DNA from: Desulfacinum hydrothermale DSM 13146
Lineage (GTDB): Bacteria > Desulfobacterota > Syntrophobacteria > Syntrophobacterales > DSM-9756
Direction of reading: 5' to 3'
NCBI RefSeq assembly: GCF_900176285.1
Contig: NZ_FWXF01000002.1
Coordinates: 62,001 to 126,000, forward strand
DNA length: 64,000 bases
In this document: positions 47,113 to 57,295 of the stretch, piece by piece
Numbering within the stretch: the stretch's first letter is position 1
Layout: each line of letters opens with the position of its first letter
Translations under genes and position numbers: made by a program
Notes under the pieces: model-generated
The model's input: only the letters and a program-made list of their open reading frames with translations
Told to the model about the DNA's origin: nothing
The model's database searches: none

Positions 47113-48585
47113 ATGGTGTCAAGAAAAGGCGCCTCCGAAGGTTTTGTTTCCGGACCTCATCCAAGCCGAGACTCCTGGGGATTTCATCACGCTGGAACGA
47201 ACGGCGGCCGGAGTCTGCCCCGCGTGATCGTTCTCGGTGCGGGCATGGCCGGCCTGGTCGCCGCCAGGATCCTCCACGACACGGGTTTTCCTGTGCAGGT
47301 ACTGGAGGCTCGGAACCGAATCGGAGGCAGGATCTGGACCGTTCAGGATCTGGGAGTTCCCGTGGATTTGGGAGCCTCCTGGATTCATGGACTGCGCGGC
47401 AACCCCCTGGTTGCGTGGTGCCAACATTCCCACATCCCCATTCGCCGGTTCCCCCGCGGCGGTGTGCACTTTTTCCACCGCGGCAAGGCGGCCTCTGGGT
47501 TCCGTCTGGGGATCAAGGGCATGAAGGGCCTTGCCCGATGCGCTCTGCGCTATGGGCACCTTCGATGGAGAGCCTCCCTTGAAGGACCTCGTGGAAACCC
47601 GCGGCCACGACTCATGGATCTTTTCGATCCCCTGATCCGGGATGATACCCTGCCGGAGTTGGACCGGAGCCTGCTGCTCTGGCTGAAGACCTTGCAGGAA
47701 GCCATCAACGGCGCTCCCGCCCACAAGGTTTCGATCTCGGAACTGGTCCTTGTGACCCCATGGACCGGAAACGCCGTGCCAACGCCCGGCTATGGCCCCT
47801 TGATCCAGGAGATGGCAGCCGGTCTGCCCATTCACCTCAACTGCGCGGTTCGCAAGGTGGTTTTTCAGGACGGCGTCGTCATCGTGGAAACGGCTGCAGG
47901 GAACTTCCGGGCCGACGTGGCCGTGGTAACCTTTCCCCTGGGAGTCCTCCGTTCCGGTAAGGTATGTTTTTCACCTGAGTTGCCCGGTTGCAAACGCCGG
48001 GCCTTGGCTCGGATCGGCTACGGCGCCGACGCCGTTCTCAACAAGGTGGCGATCCGATTGCACGCGCCTCCTTGTCCCCGAAAGATGGAGAGGCTCGGAT
48101 GGCTTCCGGGCGCGAAACCGAAGCCCGTGGCCTTCGCCCTGTGGACCCACATGGCTTCCGTGGTGGACGCGCCCGTCTTGGTGGGGTATATCTCGGGCCT
48201 GGCGGCCGCCCGCCTGGATGCGGCCGGTGGGGAAGAGGCGGCCTTCAAAAAGGCGCACGCGGTTCTTCAGGTCATGTTCGGCACCCGCCTGCCCCACCCG
48301 GTGGCCTGGCGATCCACCCGTTGGCTTTCGGATCCCTGGGCCCAGGGGAGCTATTCGTACGAAAACGGCCTCTCGGCGCCGGAAGATCGGCTGGAGCTGG
48401 CCCGCCCCGTTGCGGGACGCCTCTTTTTCGCCGGAGAAGCCTTGCATCCCGAACATTATGGAACGGTTCACGGCGCGCTTCTCAGCGGGGAGAAGGCCGC
48501 CCGTGAGATCCACCAGCGTTTCTGCTGCCGCAGGCCCCAAGATCCTTTGGTCCCCTGGCGGGCTCAAAAGGGAACGTGGAGATGA
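47113..48585 (+). CDS. FAD-dependent flavin amine oxidase (monoamine/polyamine oxidase-like)
   Basis: A 490-residue flavoprotein. The FAD fingerprint [17 protein letters not shown] lies at 38-54, followed by [22 protein letters not shown] and the C-terminal FAD stretch [29 protein letters not shown], all typical of the amine-oxidase family. Start ATG 47113 has GGAAGGA; an earlier frame from 46999 is less likely. Substrate unknown, could also be a desaturase-like member. It overlaps rarA by four bases (ATGA). Confidence 0.85.
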   Translation: MVSRKGASEGFVSGPHPSRDSWGFHHAGTNGGRSLPRVIVLGAGMAGLVAARILHDTGFPVQVLEARNRIGGRIWTVQDLGVPVDLGASWIHGLRGNPLVAWCQHSHIPIRRFPRGGVHFFHRGKAASGFRLGIKGMKGLARCALRYGHLRWRASLEGPRGNPRPRLMDLFDPLIRDDTLPELDRSLLLWLKTLQEAINGAPAHKVSISELVLVTPWTGNAVPTPGYGPLIQEMAAGLPIHLNCAVRKVVFQDGVVIVETAAGNFRADVAVVTFPLGVLRSGKVCFSPELPGCKRRALARIGYGADAVLNKVAIRLHAPPCPRKMERLGWLPGAKPKPVAFALWTHMASVVDAPVLVGYISGLAAARLDAAGGEEAAFKKAHAVLQVMFGTRLPHPVAWRSTRWLSDPWAQGSYSYENGLSAPEDRLELARPVAGRLFFAGEALHPEHYGTVHGALLSGEKAAREIHQRFCCRRPQDPLVPWRAQKGTWR

Positions 48586-49958
48586 GTCCGGAAAGGCGCA
48601 CACCCGATATGCATAGCCCCAGCACCACGGGTCTTCCCCCGTTGGCCGAGCGCATGCGCCCCACGACCCTGGAGCGGTTTGTGGGCCAAGAACATCTTCT
48701 GGGTAAAGGCAAGATCCTGCATCGGCTGCTGGGCAAGGGGCACTTCCAGTCCTTGATCCTTTGGGGCCCGCCGGGATGCGGAAAAACCACCCTGGCCCAC
48801 CTGATTGCCCAGAAGACGGACGCGCACCTCATCTCCCTTTCCGCCGTCATGACGGGTACCAAGGAGATTCGGGAGGCGGCGGAAGAGGCCCGGCGCATGT
48901 GGATGCGCACCCGAAAGAAGACGTGGCTTTTCATGGATGAAATCCACCGGCTGAACAAGGCCCAACAGGACGTTTTGCTGCCCCACGTGGAAAAAGGAAC
49001 CTTCTATTTGCTGGGAGCCACCACAGAGAATCCGTCCTTCGAAGTCATCCGCCCGCTTTTGAGCCGGTGCCGCGTCCTCACCCTCAAGGCCCTGGACCCG
49101 TCCCACTTGGAAAGCATTCTTGAACAGGCCCTTTGCGACCAAGAGCGGGGCCTGGGCCTGTTGCGCGCAGAACTCTCCCCCGAAGCCCAAAAGATCCTCC
49201 TGGAGGCTTGCGGCGGGGATGCCCGGGTACTTTTGAACCTTCTGGAGATGGCCGTACTCACCACCCCTCCCGCATCCGATGGAGTCCGCCGAGTGGCGGC
49301 CCCCACCGTGGCGGACGTGCTGGAACGGCCACCGGCCCATTACGATAAGAGCGGTGAGGAACACTACAATCTCATCTCAGCGTTTCACAAGAGCCTGCGT
49401 GGCAGCGATCCGGACGCGGCCCTTTACTGGATGGCGCGCATCCTGGCGGCCGGAGAAGATCCGCTTTACGTGGCTCGCCGCCTCCTCGTGGCCGCCTCGG
49501 AAGACGTGGGACTTGCCGATCCCTTCGCGCTCGTCCAGGCCGTCAACGCCATGCAGGGCTACCAGGTGCTGGGAAGCCCGGAAGGGGAACTGTTGCTCGC
49601 CCAGGCGGCCGTTTACGTGGCCTTGGCCCCCAAGAGCAACAGCGTCTATACGGCCCTCAAGAAGGCCCGAAAGGTCGCCGAGTCCACGGGGACGGAGCCC
49701 GTTCCCCTACACCTGCGCAACGCGCCCACACAACTGTTGAAAGAGCTTGGGTACGGACGCCATTACAAGTATCCTCACGATTACCCGGAAGGCTGGGTGG
49801 TGCAGACTTACCTTCCACCCCCGCTGGTCCACACGGTCTTCTATGAGCCGCGCACACGAGGCTGGGAAGGCAAGTGGCGGGATTACCTGGAAAAGCGCCG
49901 ACAGGCCGTGCAGAAACAAGAGCGTGCCCGTCCGGGGCATGACGAGGAATCCTCTTGA
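48582..49958 (+). CDS. rarA: Replication-associated recombination protein A (RarA/MgsA)
   Basis: A 458-residue AAA+ ATPase of the RarA/Mgs1/WRNIP1 family. Start region [21 protein letters not shown], Walker A GPPGCGKT (62-69), Walker [15 protein letters not shown], sensor 1 [12 protein letters not shown]-terminal [21 protein letters not shown] and the [15 protein letters not shown]-like stretch are family-specific. It acts at stalled replication forks. ATG 48582 overlaps the oxidase stop; the next gene overlaps its end by four bases. Confidence 0.93.
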   Translation: MSPERRTPDMHSPSTTGLPPLAERMRPTTLERFVGQEHLLGKGKILHRLLGKGHFQSLILWGPPGCGKTTLAHLIAQKTDAHLISLSAVMTGTKEIREAAEEARRMWMRTRKKTWLFMDEIHRLNKAQQDVLLPHVEKGTFYLLGATTENPSFEVIRPLLSRCRVLTLKALDPSHLESILEQALCDQERGLGLLRAELSPEAQKILLEACGGDARVLLNLLEMAVLTTPPASDGVRRVAAPTVADVLERPPAHYDKSGEEHYNLISAFHKSLRGSDPDAALYWMARILAAGEDPLYVARRLLVAASEDVGLADPFALVQAVNAMQGYQVLGSPEGELLLAQAAVYVALAPKSNSVYTALKKARKVAESTGTEPVPLHLRNAPTQLLKELGYGRHYKYPHDYPEGWVVQTYLPPPLVHTVFYEPRTRGWEGKWRDYLEKRRQAVQKQERARPGHDEESS

Positions 49959-51469
49959 GACAGGACGGTTTGAAAAACAGCATCCTTATGCACGTCCAGG
50001 CCCAGGAACCGGCGGCAGAGCATGCCAAACGCCGCCTGGATCGGGCGAAACCTTTTCGTCTGGTCAAACACGTGGCCGTCTCCAGCCTGTTGGTCATCGT
50101 GGTTTCAACTGCCTTGCTTTCCAGCTTTTTGTCCAATCGGGCCAAGAAGATCCTGCTGGCCAAGAGCGAACAGTACGCCTTTCTGGTGGCAGAAAACCTG
50201 AACCATCAGGTCTTTTATTGGTTCACCATCCCCACCCTCATCGCGGAAGGAAAAATCCGCCTGAGGCGTAAGAATCAGTACGAGCTGCTGGACAAGGTGG
50301 TGCGCAACACCATCCATGGGTTTGCCATCGAACGGGTGGATATCTACGATCCCCAGCAGATCCTTACCTACAGCACGGAGCAGGAACAGATCGGATCCAA
50401 GGGGAAGTTGGGGGAACGCTTCGAGCGAGCGTTTCGCGGAGAGTCCTTTTCGGTCATGGAAGGAAGGGATCGGTCCATCCTGGGAATCTCCTGGCACGAG
50501 GGACCCACAAAGCTCAAAACCTATTTTCCCATGTGGGCGGAAAGGCCCCTGAGCTGGAAACGGGGCAAGGTGTTGGGAGTCTTCGAGATCACCCAGGATG
50601 TGACGGCGGATTACGAAAATATCCGCCGATTTCAGCTCATCATCTTCTCCAGCATCATGATCTGTGTGGGCGTGATCTTTGCCGCGCTCCTCACCATCGT
50701 GCACCGGGCCGAACGGATCCTGGAGGCTCGGGCCCGCGAACGCCGCAGATTGGAAGAAGAACTCCATCAGGCGGAACGACTGGCGGCCCTGGGTGAGATG
50801 ATCGCCGGCATCTCCCATGAAATCAAGAATCCTCTGGGCATCATCCGCAGCACGGCCGAACTGATGGAAAAAAGGGCGGCCGATGAACGCCAGCAGAAAC
50901 TTTCCTCCATCATCGTGGAGGAGGCCACCCGGCTGAACAACATCGTCACGGAATTCATGGATTTCGCCCGGCCCAAAACCCTGCAGCCCAGTGAATGCCG
51001 CGTGGAGGATCTCCTGGATCGAAACCTGGAAGTGTTGCAGGCCGAATGTCAGCGGCGGGGGATTGAGGTGGAACGCGATTATAGAACGGGGGACTACACC
51101 CTGGAATCGGATCCCAATCTGCTCTACCGGGCCTTTCTGAACCTCTTTTCCAACGCCATCCAGGCCATGAACGGAGGCGGCACACTGCGCGTGAGCACCT
51201 CCCTGGTCATGCTGGACGGACGCAGCGGTCCCTGGCTGGAAGTCCGCATCGAAGACTCAGGGGCCGGTATTCCCGAGGAGATCCGCCACAAGATCTTCAA
51301 TCCCTTCTTCACCACCCGCGAAAGGGGCACGGGGCTGGGGCTTCCCATCGTCCAGACCATTATCCAGAGCCACCACGGCTCGGTGGCCCTGGAGCCCGGG
51401 AGCCGGGGCGGCACGGTGGCGGTGGTTCGGCTGCCGCTGCATCAACCCAAGGCGGAAGAAAGGGAGTAA
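49955..51469 (+). CDS. Membrane sensor histidine kinase
   Basis: A 504-residue kinase. Helices at about 38-60 and 227-249 enclose a roughly 165-residue periplasmic sensor of the CHASE/Cache-like type (VDIYDPQQILTYSTEQ). A coiled segment leads to HisKA His288 (MIAGISHEIKNPLGII), the N box LFSNAIQAMNGGG, G1 IEDSGAGIPEE and G2 GTGLGLPIV. The start is TTG 49955 overlapping the rarA stop, with GAGGAA ahead; ATG 49988 is an alternative. It is 11 bases before its partner regulator. Confidence 0.9.
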   Translation: MRQDGLKNSILMHVQAQEPAAEHAKRRLDRAKPFRLVKHVAVSSLLVIVVSTALLSSFLSNRAKKILLAKSEQYAFLVAENLNHQVFYWFTIPTLIAEGKIRLRRKNQYELLDKVVRNTIHGFAIERVDIYDPQQILTYSTEQEQIGSKGKLGERFERAFRGESFSVMEGRDRSILGISWHEGPTKLKTYFPMWAERPLSWKRGKVLGVFEITQDVTADYENIRRFQLIIFSSIMICVGVIFAALLTIVHRAERILEARARERRRLEEELHQAERLAALGEMIAGISHEIKNPLGIIRSTAELMEKRAADERQQKLSSIIVEEATRLNNIVTEFMDFARPKTLQPSECRVEDLLDRNLEVLQAECQRRGIEVERDYRTGDYTLESDPNLLYRAFLNLFSNAIQAMNGGGTLRVSTSLVMLDGRSGPWLEVRIEDSGAGIPEEIRHKIFNPFFTTRERGTGLGLPIVQTIIQSHHGSVALEPGSRGGTVAVVRLPLHQPKAEERE

Positions 51470-51480
51470 AAGAGATCGTC

Positions 51481-52947
51481 ATGGGAAACGTGCTCATCAT
51501 CGATGACGAAAAGAATTATCTCTTCATCCTGGAAGACCTTCTCCAGGAAGAAGGGCACTCCGTTTTGACGGCCCAGGACGGGACCGCCGGCCTGGATCTT
51601 TTCCGAAGCAACGATCTGGATGTGGTGGTCACCGACATGAAGATGCCCGGCATGGACGGGATGGAAGTGCTGGAGCGAATCCGCGCGCTCAATCCCGACA
51701 TTCCCGTGGTGATGATGACGGCCTACGGGACAGTGGAAAAGGCCGTGGAGGCCATGAAGAAGGGTGCCTTCGACTACATCATGAAACCCTTTGAAAACGA
51801 AGAGCTCAAGATCATCATCGGCAAGGCCTGCGAGCACTACCGTCTGATCAGGGAAAATCGGGAATTGAGCGCCAAGCTCCAGGAACGCTACCACTTCCAC
51901 AATATCATTGGAAAGAGCGCTTCCATGCAGAGCATCTATGAGTTGATCGAAAAGGTGGCCCCCACAAAAGCCACGGTTCTGGTCACGGGGGAGTCGGGGA
52001 CGGGAAAGGAGTTGATCGCAAGGGCCATCCACTACAACAGCCCCCGCAAGGACGCGGCGTTCATTTCAGTCAACTGTGGTGCTTTGCCGGAGAATCTATT
52101 GGAAAGCGAGCTGTTCGGACATGAAAGGGGCGCTTTCAGCGGGGCGGTGAGTCTTCGCAAGGGGCGCTTCGAGATGGCCCACGGAGGTACCCTCTTTCTG
52201 GATGAAATCAGTGAAATGTCCCCACCGCTTCAGGTCAAACTCCTTAGAGCTCTCCAGGAGATGGCCTTCGAGCGGGTGGGTGGGTCCGAAACCCTCCAGG
52301 TGGATGTGCGCGTTGTGGCCGCCTCCAACCGCAACCTTAAAGAAGAAGTGGCGGCAGGCCGGTTCCGCTCCGACCTCTATTTCCGTCTGAACGTGGTCCA
52401 TATCCTGCTCCCGCCTCTGAGGGAGCGCAAGGAAGACATTCCCTTGCTCATCAAGCATTTTCTCACCAAGTACGCCCGGGAGATGGGCCGGGAAAACCTG
52501 TCCGTGTCGTCCGATGCCCTCCGGGTTCTGCTGGACTATTCCTGGCCGGGAAACGTGCGGGAACTGGAAAACGTGGTGGAGCGGGCCGTGATTTTGTGTT
52601 CGGGCGATGCCATCGGGGTCCAGGATCTTCCGCCGGAAGTCCGTCTCGGCCCCGGGGAAGCACAAGAGGAAGAACGCCCGGCAGTCCAACGGCCTTCGAA
52701 TCAGGGGGAACGGCGGGGCGCCCTTCTGGAAGACCTCCTGCCGCCCAGTGCCCATCGGGACCGGCAGTTGCGGGCCCTGGACGTGATCCGCGTCCAAGGT
52801 TTTATCACCAACCGGGACTATTCCAAACTGAACGAGATCTCGGAGCGCCAGGCCTTGAGGGAACTGACAGAGATGCTGGACCTGGGAGTCGTGGTGCGCG
52901 TCGGTAAAGGGCGGGGCTGTCGATACGTACTGCCCGAAAACACCTGA
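51481..52947 (+). CDS. Sigma-54-dependent response regulator with atypical C-terminus
   Basis: A 488-residue regulator. Receiver Asp52 ([12 protein letters not shown]), Walker A GESGTGKE (170-177), and a sigma-54 contact loop that reads GAFSGA (217-222) instead of GAFTGA. Walker B is [11 protein letters not shown]. The C-terminal 90 residues are not a Fis helix-turn-helix. They contain [56 protein letters not shown], a winged-helix-like fold as in Fic/RecG-linked domains. Paired with the upstream kinase. Targets unknown. Confidence 0.92.
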   Translation: MGNVLIIDDEKNYLFILEDLLQEEGHSVLTAQDGTAGLDLFRSNDLDVVVTDMKMPGMDGMEVLERIRALNPDIPVVMMTAYGTVEKAVEAMKKGAFDYIMKPFENEELKIIIGKACEHYRLIRENRELSAKLQERYHFHNIIGKSASMQSIYELIEKVAPTKATVLVTGESGTGKELIARAIHYNSPRKDAAFISVNCGALPENLLESELFGHERGAFSGAVSLRKGRFEMAHGGTLFLDEISEMSPPLQVKLLRALQEMAFERVGGSETLQVDVRVVAASNRNLKEEVAAGRFRSDLYFRLNVVHILLPPLRERKEDIPLLIKHFLTKYAREMGRENLSVSSDALRVLLDYSWPGNVRELENVVERAVILCSGDAIGVQDLPPEVRLGPGEAQEEERPAVQRPSNQGERRGALLEDLLPPSAHRDRQLRALDVIRVQGFITNRDYSKLNEISERQALRELTEMLDLGVVVRVGKGRGCRYVLPENT

Positions 52948-53002
52948 AGCACACCGCAGGCGCCCTCCACCGCATATCCCTCCGAACTCAAAGGCAAAGC
53001 GC

Positions 53003-53030
53003 TTGACATCACCCGGCGACCCTATAGAAT
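53003..53030 (+). promoter_or_regulatory. Putative sigma-70 promoter for the acyl-CoA carboxylase gene
   Basis: TTGACA (53003-53008), 16-base spacer, TAGAAT (53025-53030), about 70 bases before the start. Confidence 0.6.
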
Positions 53031-53101
53031 TGCGCGGAGATTCCCTGGAAGCTGTGGCCCGGAACCCCTCCAACGGACACCAATCAATAGGAGAATCGAT
53101 C

Positions 53102-54655
53102 ATGCAGACGGTGGCGGACAAGATCAAGGAGCTGCGAGAACGGGAAGCGAAGATCAAGCAGATGGGCGGCGAGAAGGCCGTGGCCAAGCAGCACGATCGC
53201 GGAAAGATGACGGCTCGCGAGCGTATCGAATATTTCTTCGATCCCGGAACCTTTCGGGAATTGGATATCTTCGTCAAACACCGGGGGACCCTGTTCGGCT
53301 TGGACAAGATGGACATCCCGGCCGACGGTGTCATCACCGGCTACGGATTGGTCAACGGAAGACAGGTCTTCGCCTTCTCCCAGGATTTCACCGCCCGCGC
53401 CGGAACCCTGGGAGAAATGCACTCCAAGAAGATCTGCAAGGTGATGGATCTGGCCCTCAAGACGGGGAAACCCTTGGTGGGCTTCAACGATTCCGGAGGC
53501 GCCCGCATTCAGGAAGGTGTGGACGCCCTGTCCGGCTACGGCCAGATCTTCTACCGCAACGCCATCGCCTCGGGGGTCATCCCACAGATCTCGGCCATCA
53601 TGGGCCCGTGCGCCGGCGGTGCGGTCTATTCGCCCGCCATGACCGACTTCGTCTTCATGGTGAAAAAAACCAGTTACATGTTCATCACAGGCCCCGACGT
53701 GATCAAATCGGTCTTGGGCGAAGAGGTGACCCAAGAGGACTTGGGTGGCGCCGTGGCCCACAGTACCAAAAGCGGGGTGGCCCACTTTGCCTGCGAAAGC
53801 GACCAGCACGCCATCGACGAGATCAAGAGGCTCCTGAGCTTTCTTCCGGACAACAACATGGAAGATCCCCCGGTGGTGGAAACGGGCGACGACCCCCACC
53901 GCATGGATCCCGCCCTGGACTCCATCCTGCCCGACAATCCCATGGGCCCTTACGACATGAAGGACGTGATTCGGGCGATCGTGGACAACGGGGACTTTTT
54001 CGAAATCCACGAAAACTACGCCCAGAACATCGTGGTGGGCCTGGCCCGCCTCGGCGGTCACAGCGTGGGGATCATCGCCAACCAGCCCAAGGTGCTGGCT
54101 GGATGCCTGGATGTGGATTCCTCCGACAAAGCCACCCGGTTCATCCGCTTTTGCGACGCCTTCAACATCCCGCTGCTCACCCTCGCCGATGTGCCGGGTT
54201 ATCTTCCGGGAAAGCAGCAGGAATGGGGAGGCATCATCCGCCACGGCGCCAAGTTGCTCTGGTGCTACTCGGAAGCCACCGTGCCCAAGATCACTCTGAT
54301 TGTTCGCAAGGACTACGGCGGATCGTACCTGGCCATGTGTTCCAAGGACCTGGGGGCCGACATTGCCCTGGCCTGGCCCACGGCGGAAATCGCCGTCATG
54401 GGAGCCGAAGGAGCCGCCAACATCATCTTCCGAAAAGAGATCCAGTCGGCGGAGGATCCCGGGGCCAAGCGGAAGGAAAAGATCGAAGAATACCGCAATC
54501 TGCTCTACAATCCGTACATTGCGGCCTCCCGCGGCTACATCGACGGGGTCATTGTGCCCAGTGAAACTCGTCCCCGGCTCATTGAGGCCTACGCCATGCT
54601 GCGTTCCAAACGCCAGTCATTGCCGCCCAAAAAGCACGGCAATATCCCCGCCTAG
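53102..54655 (+). CDS. Acyl-CoA carboxylase carboxyltransferase (beta) subunit
   Basis: A 517-residue carboxyltransferase of the PccB/MmdA family. Both crotonase-like halves are present, with oxyanion glycines in NDSGGARIQEGVDALSGYG and IMGPCAGGAVYSPAMTD, and in the C half VDSSDKATRFIRFCDAFNIPLL, GGSYLAMCSKDLGAD and EGAANIIF. Propionyl-CoA carboxylases, methylmalonyl-CoA decarboxylases and transcarboxylases share this subunit. No biotin or biotin-carboxylase gene is in the window, so the partner lies elsewhere. ATG 53102 has AGGAG. Monocistronic by context, with its own promoter. Confidence 0.92.
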   Translation: MQTVADKIKELREREAKIKQMGGEKAVAKQHDRGKMTARERIEYFFDPGTFRELDIFVKHRGTLFGLDKMDIPADGVITGYGLVNGRQVFAFSQDFTARAGTLGEMHSKKICKVMDLALKTGKPLVGFNDSGGARIQEGVDALSGYGQIFYRNAIASGVIPQISAIMGPCAGGAVYSPAMTDFVFMVKKTSYMFITGPDVIKSVLGEEVTQEDLGGAVAHSTKSGVAHFACESDQHAIDEIKRLLSFLPDNNMEDPPVVETGDDPHRMDPALDSILPDNPMGPYDMKDVIRAIVDNGDFFEIHENYAQNIVVGLARLGGHSVGIIANQPKVLAGCLDVDSSDKATRFIRFCDAFNIPLLTLADVPGYLPGKQQEWGGIIRHGAKLLWCYSEATVPKITLIVRKDYGGSYLAMCSKDLGADIALAWPTAEIAVMGAEGAANIIFRKEIQSAEDPGAKRKEKIEEYRNLLYNPYIAASRGYIDGVIVPSETRPRLIEAYAMLRSKRQSLPPKKHGNIPA

Positions 54656-55136
54656 GAACCTGCCTCACAAGGGCCTCTGGGCCGTTTGGGGCCCTCTGAC
54701 CAGTTGAAATTCCAGCGGGTCCTGTGGTGTTTTTGGAGATCTCAGAAAGCCTTGATAGGGGCGGGTTTGGACCCCGCCCCTATCAAGCCTTGTCCCGGCC
54801 GACCGCACGGGCCCGTCCGGAAGTCCCAAGTCTCGTCTGCGAAAGAAGGGATCAACCTGGACGTTCTCGGGTAAGCCCCTGGCTGTGGGCCCACACGCCT
54901 GCGGGGGAATCCGCCCCGGTCGTGCCACGGTCCAACCGGTAACACCACCGCACCCGATGCAACAAGCCCCCCCAGGGGGGTCCCGTTGATCTCTTGGGAG
55001 TCTCCCTCTCGGCGAAAACCGGTTCCACTTCACCTTTCCACGATCGCTATCTTTGGCACGAATTGTGCTCAACTTTCCCCCGAGGAAAAGTTGGGTGTGG
55101 CGATGGTTTAACCGCAATCGGGAGGGGACGGCGACC
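54656..55136. other. Intergenic region with structured repeat
   Basis: 481 bases without a gene. It holds the first copy of the ~180-bp repeat and a GC-rich inverted repeat (54752-54788). The remainder up to the GGGAGGGG ribosome site of 55137 shows no promoter I could trust. Confidence 0.5.
54697..54878 (+). repeat. Dispersed ~180-bp intergenic repeat, copy 1 of 2
   Basis: Aligns with 60533-60714. Shared blocks are GACCAGTTGAAAT/GACCGGTTGAAAT, GTTTTTGGAGATCTCAGA/CTTTTGGATTCTCAGA, GCACGGGCCCG, GTCTGCGAAAGAAGG/GTCTGCACAAGAAGG and GACGTTCTCGG/GGCGTTCTCAG. It contains the perfect 15-bp inverted repeat CTTGATAGGGGCGGG / CCCGCCCCTATCAAG (54752-54766 and 54774-54788, loop 7). No open frame is shared. 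Confidence 0.7.
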
Positions 55137-56093
55137 ATGAGAGGGGCTTTGGAGACAGTGAAAGCGACCGCACGTGACCACAGGCCCAGTCCCGTCTATG
55201 CGGGTTATTTCGACCTGACGGAGCCCCCCTTCTCCCTGACGCCCGATCCTGCCTTCTTGTACCTTACGCCCACGCATCGGAGCGCCTTGGAACGGCTGCG
55301 CTATGGCATCCGAAACGGTGTGGGATTCATGTGGGTCCTGGGAGAAGTGGGAACGGGCAAGAGCACGCTTTGCCGCTATCTTCTCAAAGAGTTGGAAGAC
55401 GAAGCCCACACGGCCTATGTGGTCAATCCGAGTCTGTCTTCCGTCGAACTTCTGACGGCCATTCTCGATGATCTGGGCCTCTCCTCCCAGGATTCCCCTT
55501 CCAAAAAGGTGCTGCTGGACTCCCTCCGGGACTTCATTTTGTCCAGTGGGAACCGACGGACGGCGGTTCTGATCGACGACGCCCAGGCCCTCCCCGACGA
55601 AACCCTGGAGGACCTGCGCCTGTTGTCCAATCTGGAAACGGACAAGGAAAAGCTGGTGCAGGTGATCCTATTCGGCCAGCCCGAATTGAAGGAAAAGCTC
55701 GCCCAGGCGAAGATGCGTCAAGTCCACCAGCGGGTTGCCATTCGTTGTGAACTGCACCCGCTCAATGGGGACGAAGTGGGAGACTACCTCAACTGGCGCC
55801 TTCAGCAGGCAGGCAACCGCGGACAGCTCTCCGTGAGCCGTTCGGCTGTGAAGGAGCTGACCCGTCAAAGCGGGGGCATCCCCCGATTAGTCAATCTTTT
55901 GGCGGACTATGCCCTCATGGCGGCCTATGTGGCCGAAACCCGCACGGTGGAAGCGGAACACGTCCGGCGTGCCGCAGCCGAATTGAAAATGACCGAGTTC
56001 CCGCTTCAAGAAAGAAAAGGAAAAGTGGACTTGGCCTGGCTGGTGTTGACCGTCGCCGTATTGGGACTCCTTGGTGTGACCATCGTCTGGTAA
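55137..56093 (+). CDS. ExeA/MshM-like AAA ATPase
   Basis: A 318-residue GspA/ExeA family ATPase. It starts YAGYFDLTEPPFSLTPDPAFLYLTPTHR, Walker A GEVGTGKS (69-76), Walker B AVLIDDAQALP, and the sensor loop FGQPELKEKL. A C-terminal helix (about 298-318) anchors it to the membrane. ATG 55137 follows GGGAGGGG; the earlier frame is ignored. In MSHA pilus clusters this gene (mshM) precedes the TPR protein and GspE/GspF, as here. It likely remodels peptidoglycan or the secretin complex. Confidence 0.88.
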   Translation: MRGALETVKATARDHRPSPVYAGYFDLTEPPFSLTPDPAFLYLTPTHRSALERLRYGIRNGVGFMWVLGEVGTGKSTLCRYLLKELEDEAHTAYVVNPSLSSVELLTAILDDLGLSSQDSPSKKVLLDSLRDFILSSGNRRTAVLIDDAQALPDETLEDLRLLSNLETDKEKLVQVILFGQPELKEKLAQAKMRQVHQRVAIRCELHPLNGDEVGDYLNWRLQQAGNRGQLSVSRSAVKELTRQSGGIPRLVNLLADYALMAAYVAETRTVEAEHVRRAAAELKMTEFPLQERKGKVDLAWLVLTVAVLGLLGVTIVW

Positions 56094-56128
56094 GTCCACC
56101 TCTTTTCTCATTTCATGGGGAGACGTCC

Positions 56129-57268
56129 ATGAGCCTTCTCCACAAGGCCTTGGAAAAGAGACAACGGGAGACCCGGAAAGAACCGCCGACAGCGGAGATT
56201 TTTGCCTCCACGGCAAAGCGGACCCGACGAAGCGGAATCGCCCGCATCATCTTCATTGCCGGGTCCATCTGTGCGGCCCTGGCACTCTTGGCTCTTTTCC
56301 AAACCCATTGGCAAAGACCGTCCGGGGACCTTACCCGACCTGCCTTTTCCCCGACCGTTCAATCAGCCAAAGCCGACGCTTCGGATCAAACAGCGGCCTT
56401 GCCGGCGGTGGAGAAAGCCCCACGCGATACGGGACCGAAGAAAGAGGATGCCCCTGCAACACCTTCCTTGCCCACCGCTCCATCCATCCTTCCATCTCAT
56501 CGGGACATGGCACGGGATCAAAGTCAGCCGCCCCCCCAAGAACCGACCCCGAGCACCAAGCCCGTGGCCCCCGAGGCTCTCGTGGCCGAAAATCTTGCTT
56601 CTCAGCCCCCGAAGACAAAGACAGCACCAGGGGTGGGCGGAAATGCGGTGAGGGATCGGAGGCCGACTGCTGCAGTCCCCGCAGGCGGGGTGCGTCGGGC
56701 TCCCTTTTTGAGCGCAGCGGAGCGGCTTTTGCGGGAAGGACACCCCGACCAGGCCGCTTCCCTGTACCAGCAGGTCTTGCAAACGGAACCGCGCTCGAAA
56801 CAGGCCGCGCTGGGCTTGGCGTTGGCCCACGCCATGAAAGGCCGATGGAATCGGGCTCTTCCCATTTTGGAAGAATTGGGAAAGCGATTTCCCCAGGATC
56901 CTACCATTCGGCTCAATCTGGCCATCGCCCAGGTTCGACTGGGTCAGTTGGATCAGGGTCTGAAGAATCTGCAGGTGGCCTCTGACTTGGGAGCGGATGC
57001 CTATGTCGTTCGTCTTCATCAGGGCGTTGCCCTGAGGGCTCTGGGGCGCTTGGAGGAGGCTTTGAAGGCCTACCAAGCGGCACATCGACTGCGCCCCCAC
57101 CAACTGCCGCCCCTGTGGAATATGGCCATTGCATTGGATCGGGCGGGACGATTCCAGGAAGCCAAAGCCATCTACCAGCGGATGCTCGACGACTTTGACA
57201 TGGCCGATGGAGACAAAAGGCGGGTTCAAGATCGACTGGCGCAGATCTCAGCCCTGGAACGTTCTTAA
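56129..57268 (+). CDS. TPR-repeat pilus-associated protein (MshN-like)
   Basis: A 379-residue bitopic protein. A short basic cytoplasmic start (MSLLHKALEKRQRETRK) is followed by a helix (about 39-57) and a long Pro/Ala/Lys linker (about 65-190). From about 200 on there are four to five TPR units (AASLYQQVLQTEPRSKQAALGLALAHAMKGR, LRALGRLEEALKAYQAAHRL). The same layout is seen in MshN. It lies 35 bases after the ExeA-like gene and 27 before GspE. Acts as an inner-membrane scaffold; repeats infer protein-protein contacts. Confidence 0.8.
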   Translation: MSLLHKALEKRQRETRKEPPTAEIFASTAKRTRRSGIARIIFIAGSICAALALLALFQTHWQRPSGDLTRPAFSPTVQSAKADASDQTAALPAVEKAPRDTGPKKEDAPATPSLPTAPSILPSHRDMARDQSQPPPQEPTPSTKPVAPEALVAENLASQPPKTKTAPGVGGNAVRDRRPTAAVPAGGVRRAPFLSAAERLLREGHPDQAASLYQQVLQTEPRSKQAALGLALAHAMKGRWNRALPILEELGKRFPQDPTIRLNLAIAQVRLGQLDQGLKNLQVASDLGADAYVVRLHQGVALRALGRLEEALKAYQAAHRLRPHQLPPLWNMAIALDRAGRFQEAKAIYQRMLDDFDMADGDKRRVQDRLAQISALERS

Positions 57269-57295
57269 GTCCGTGCCGGCCTGGGCCAAGGAGGA

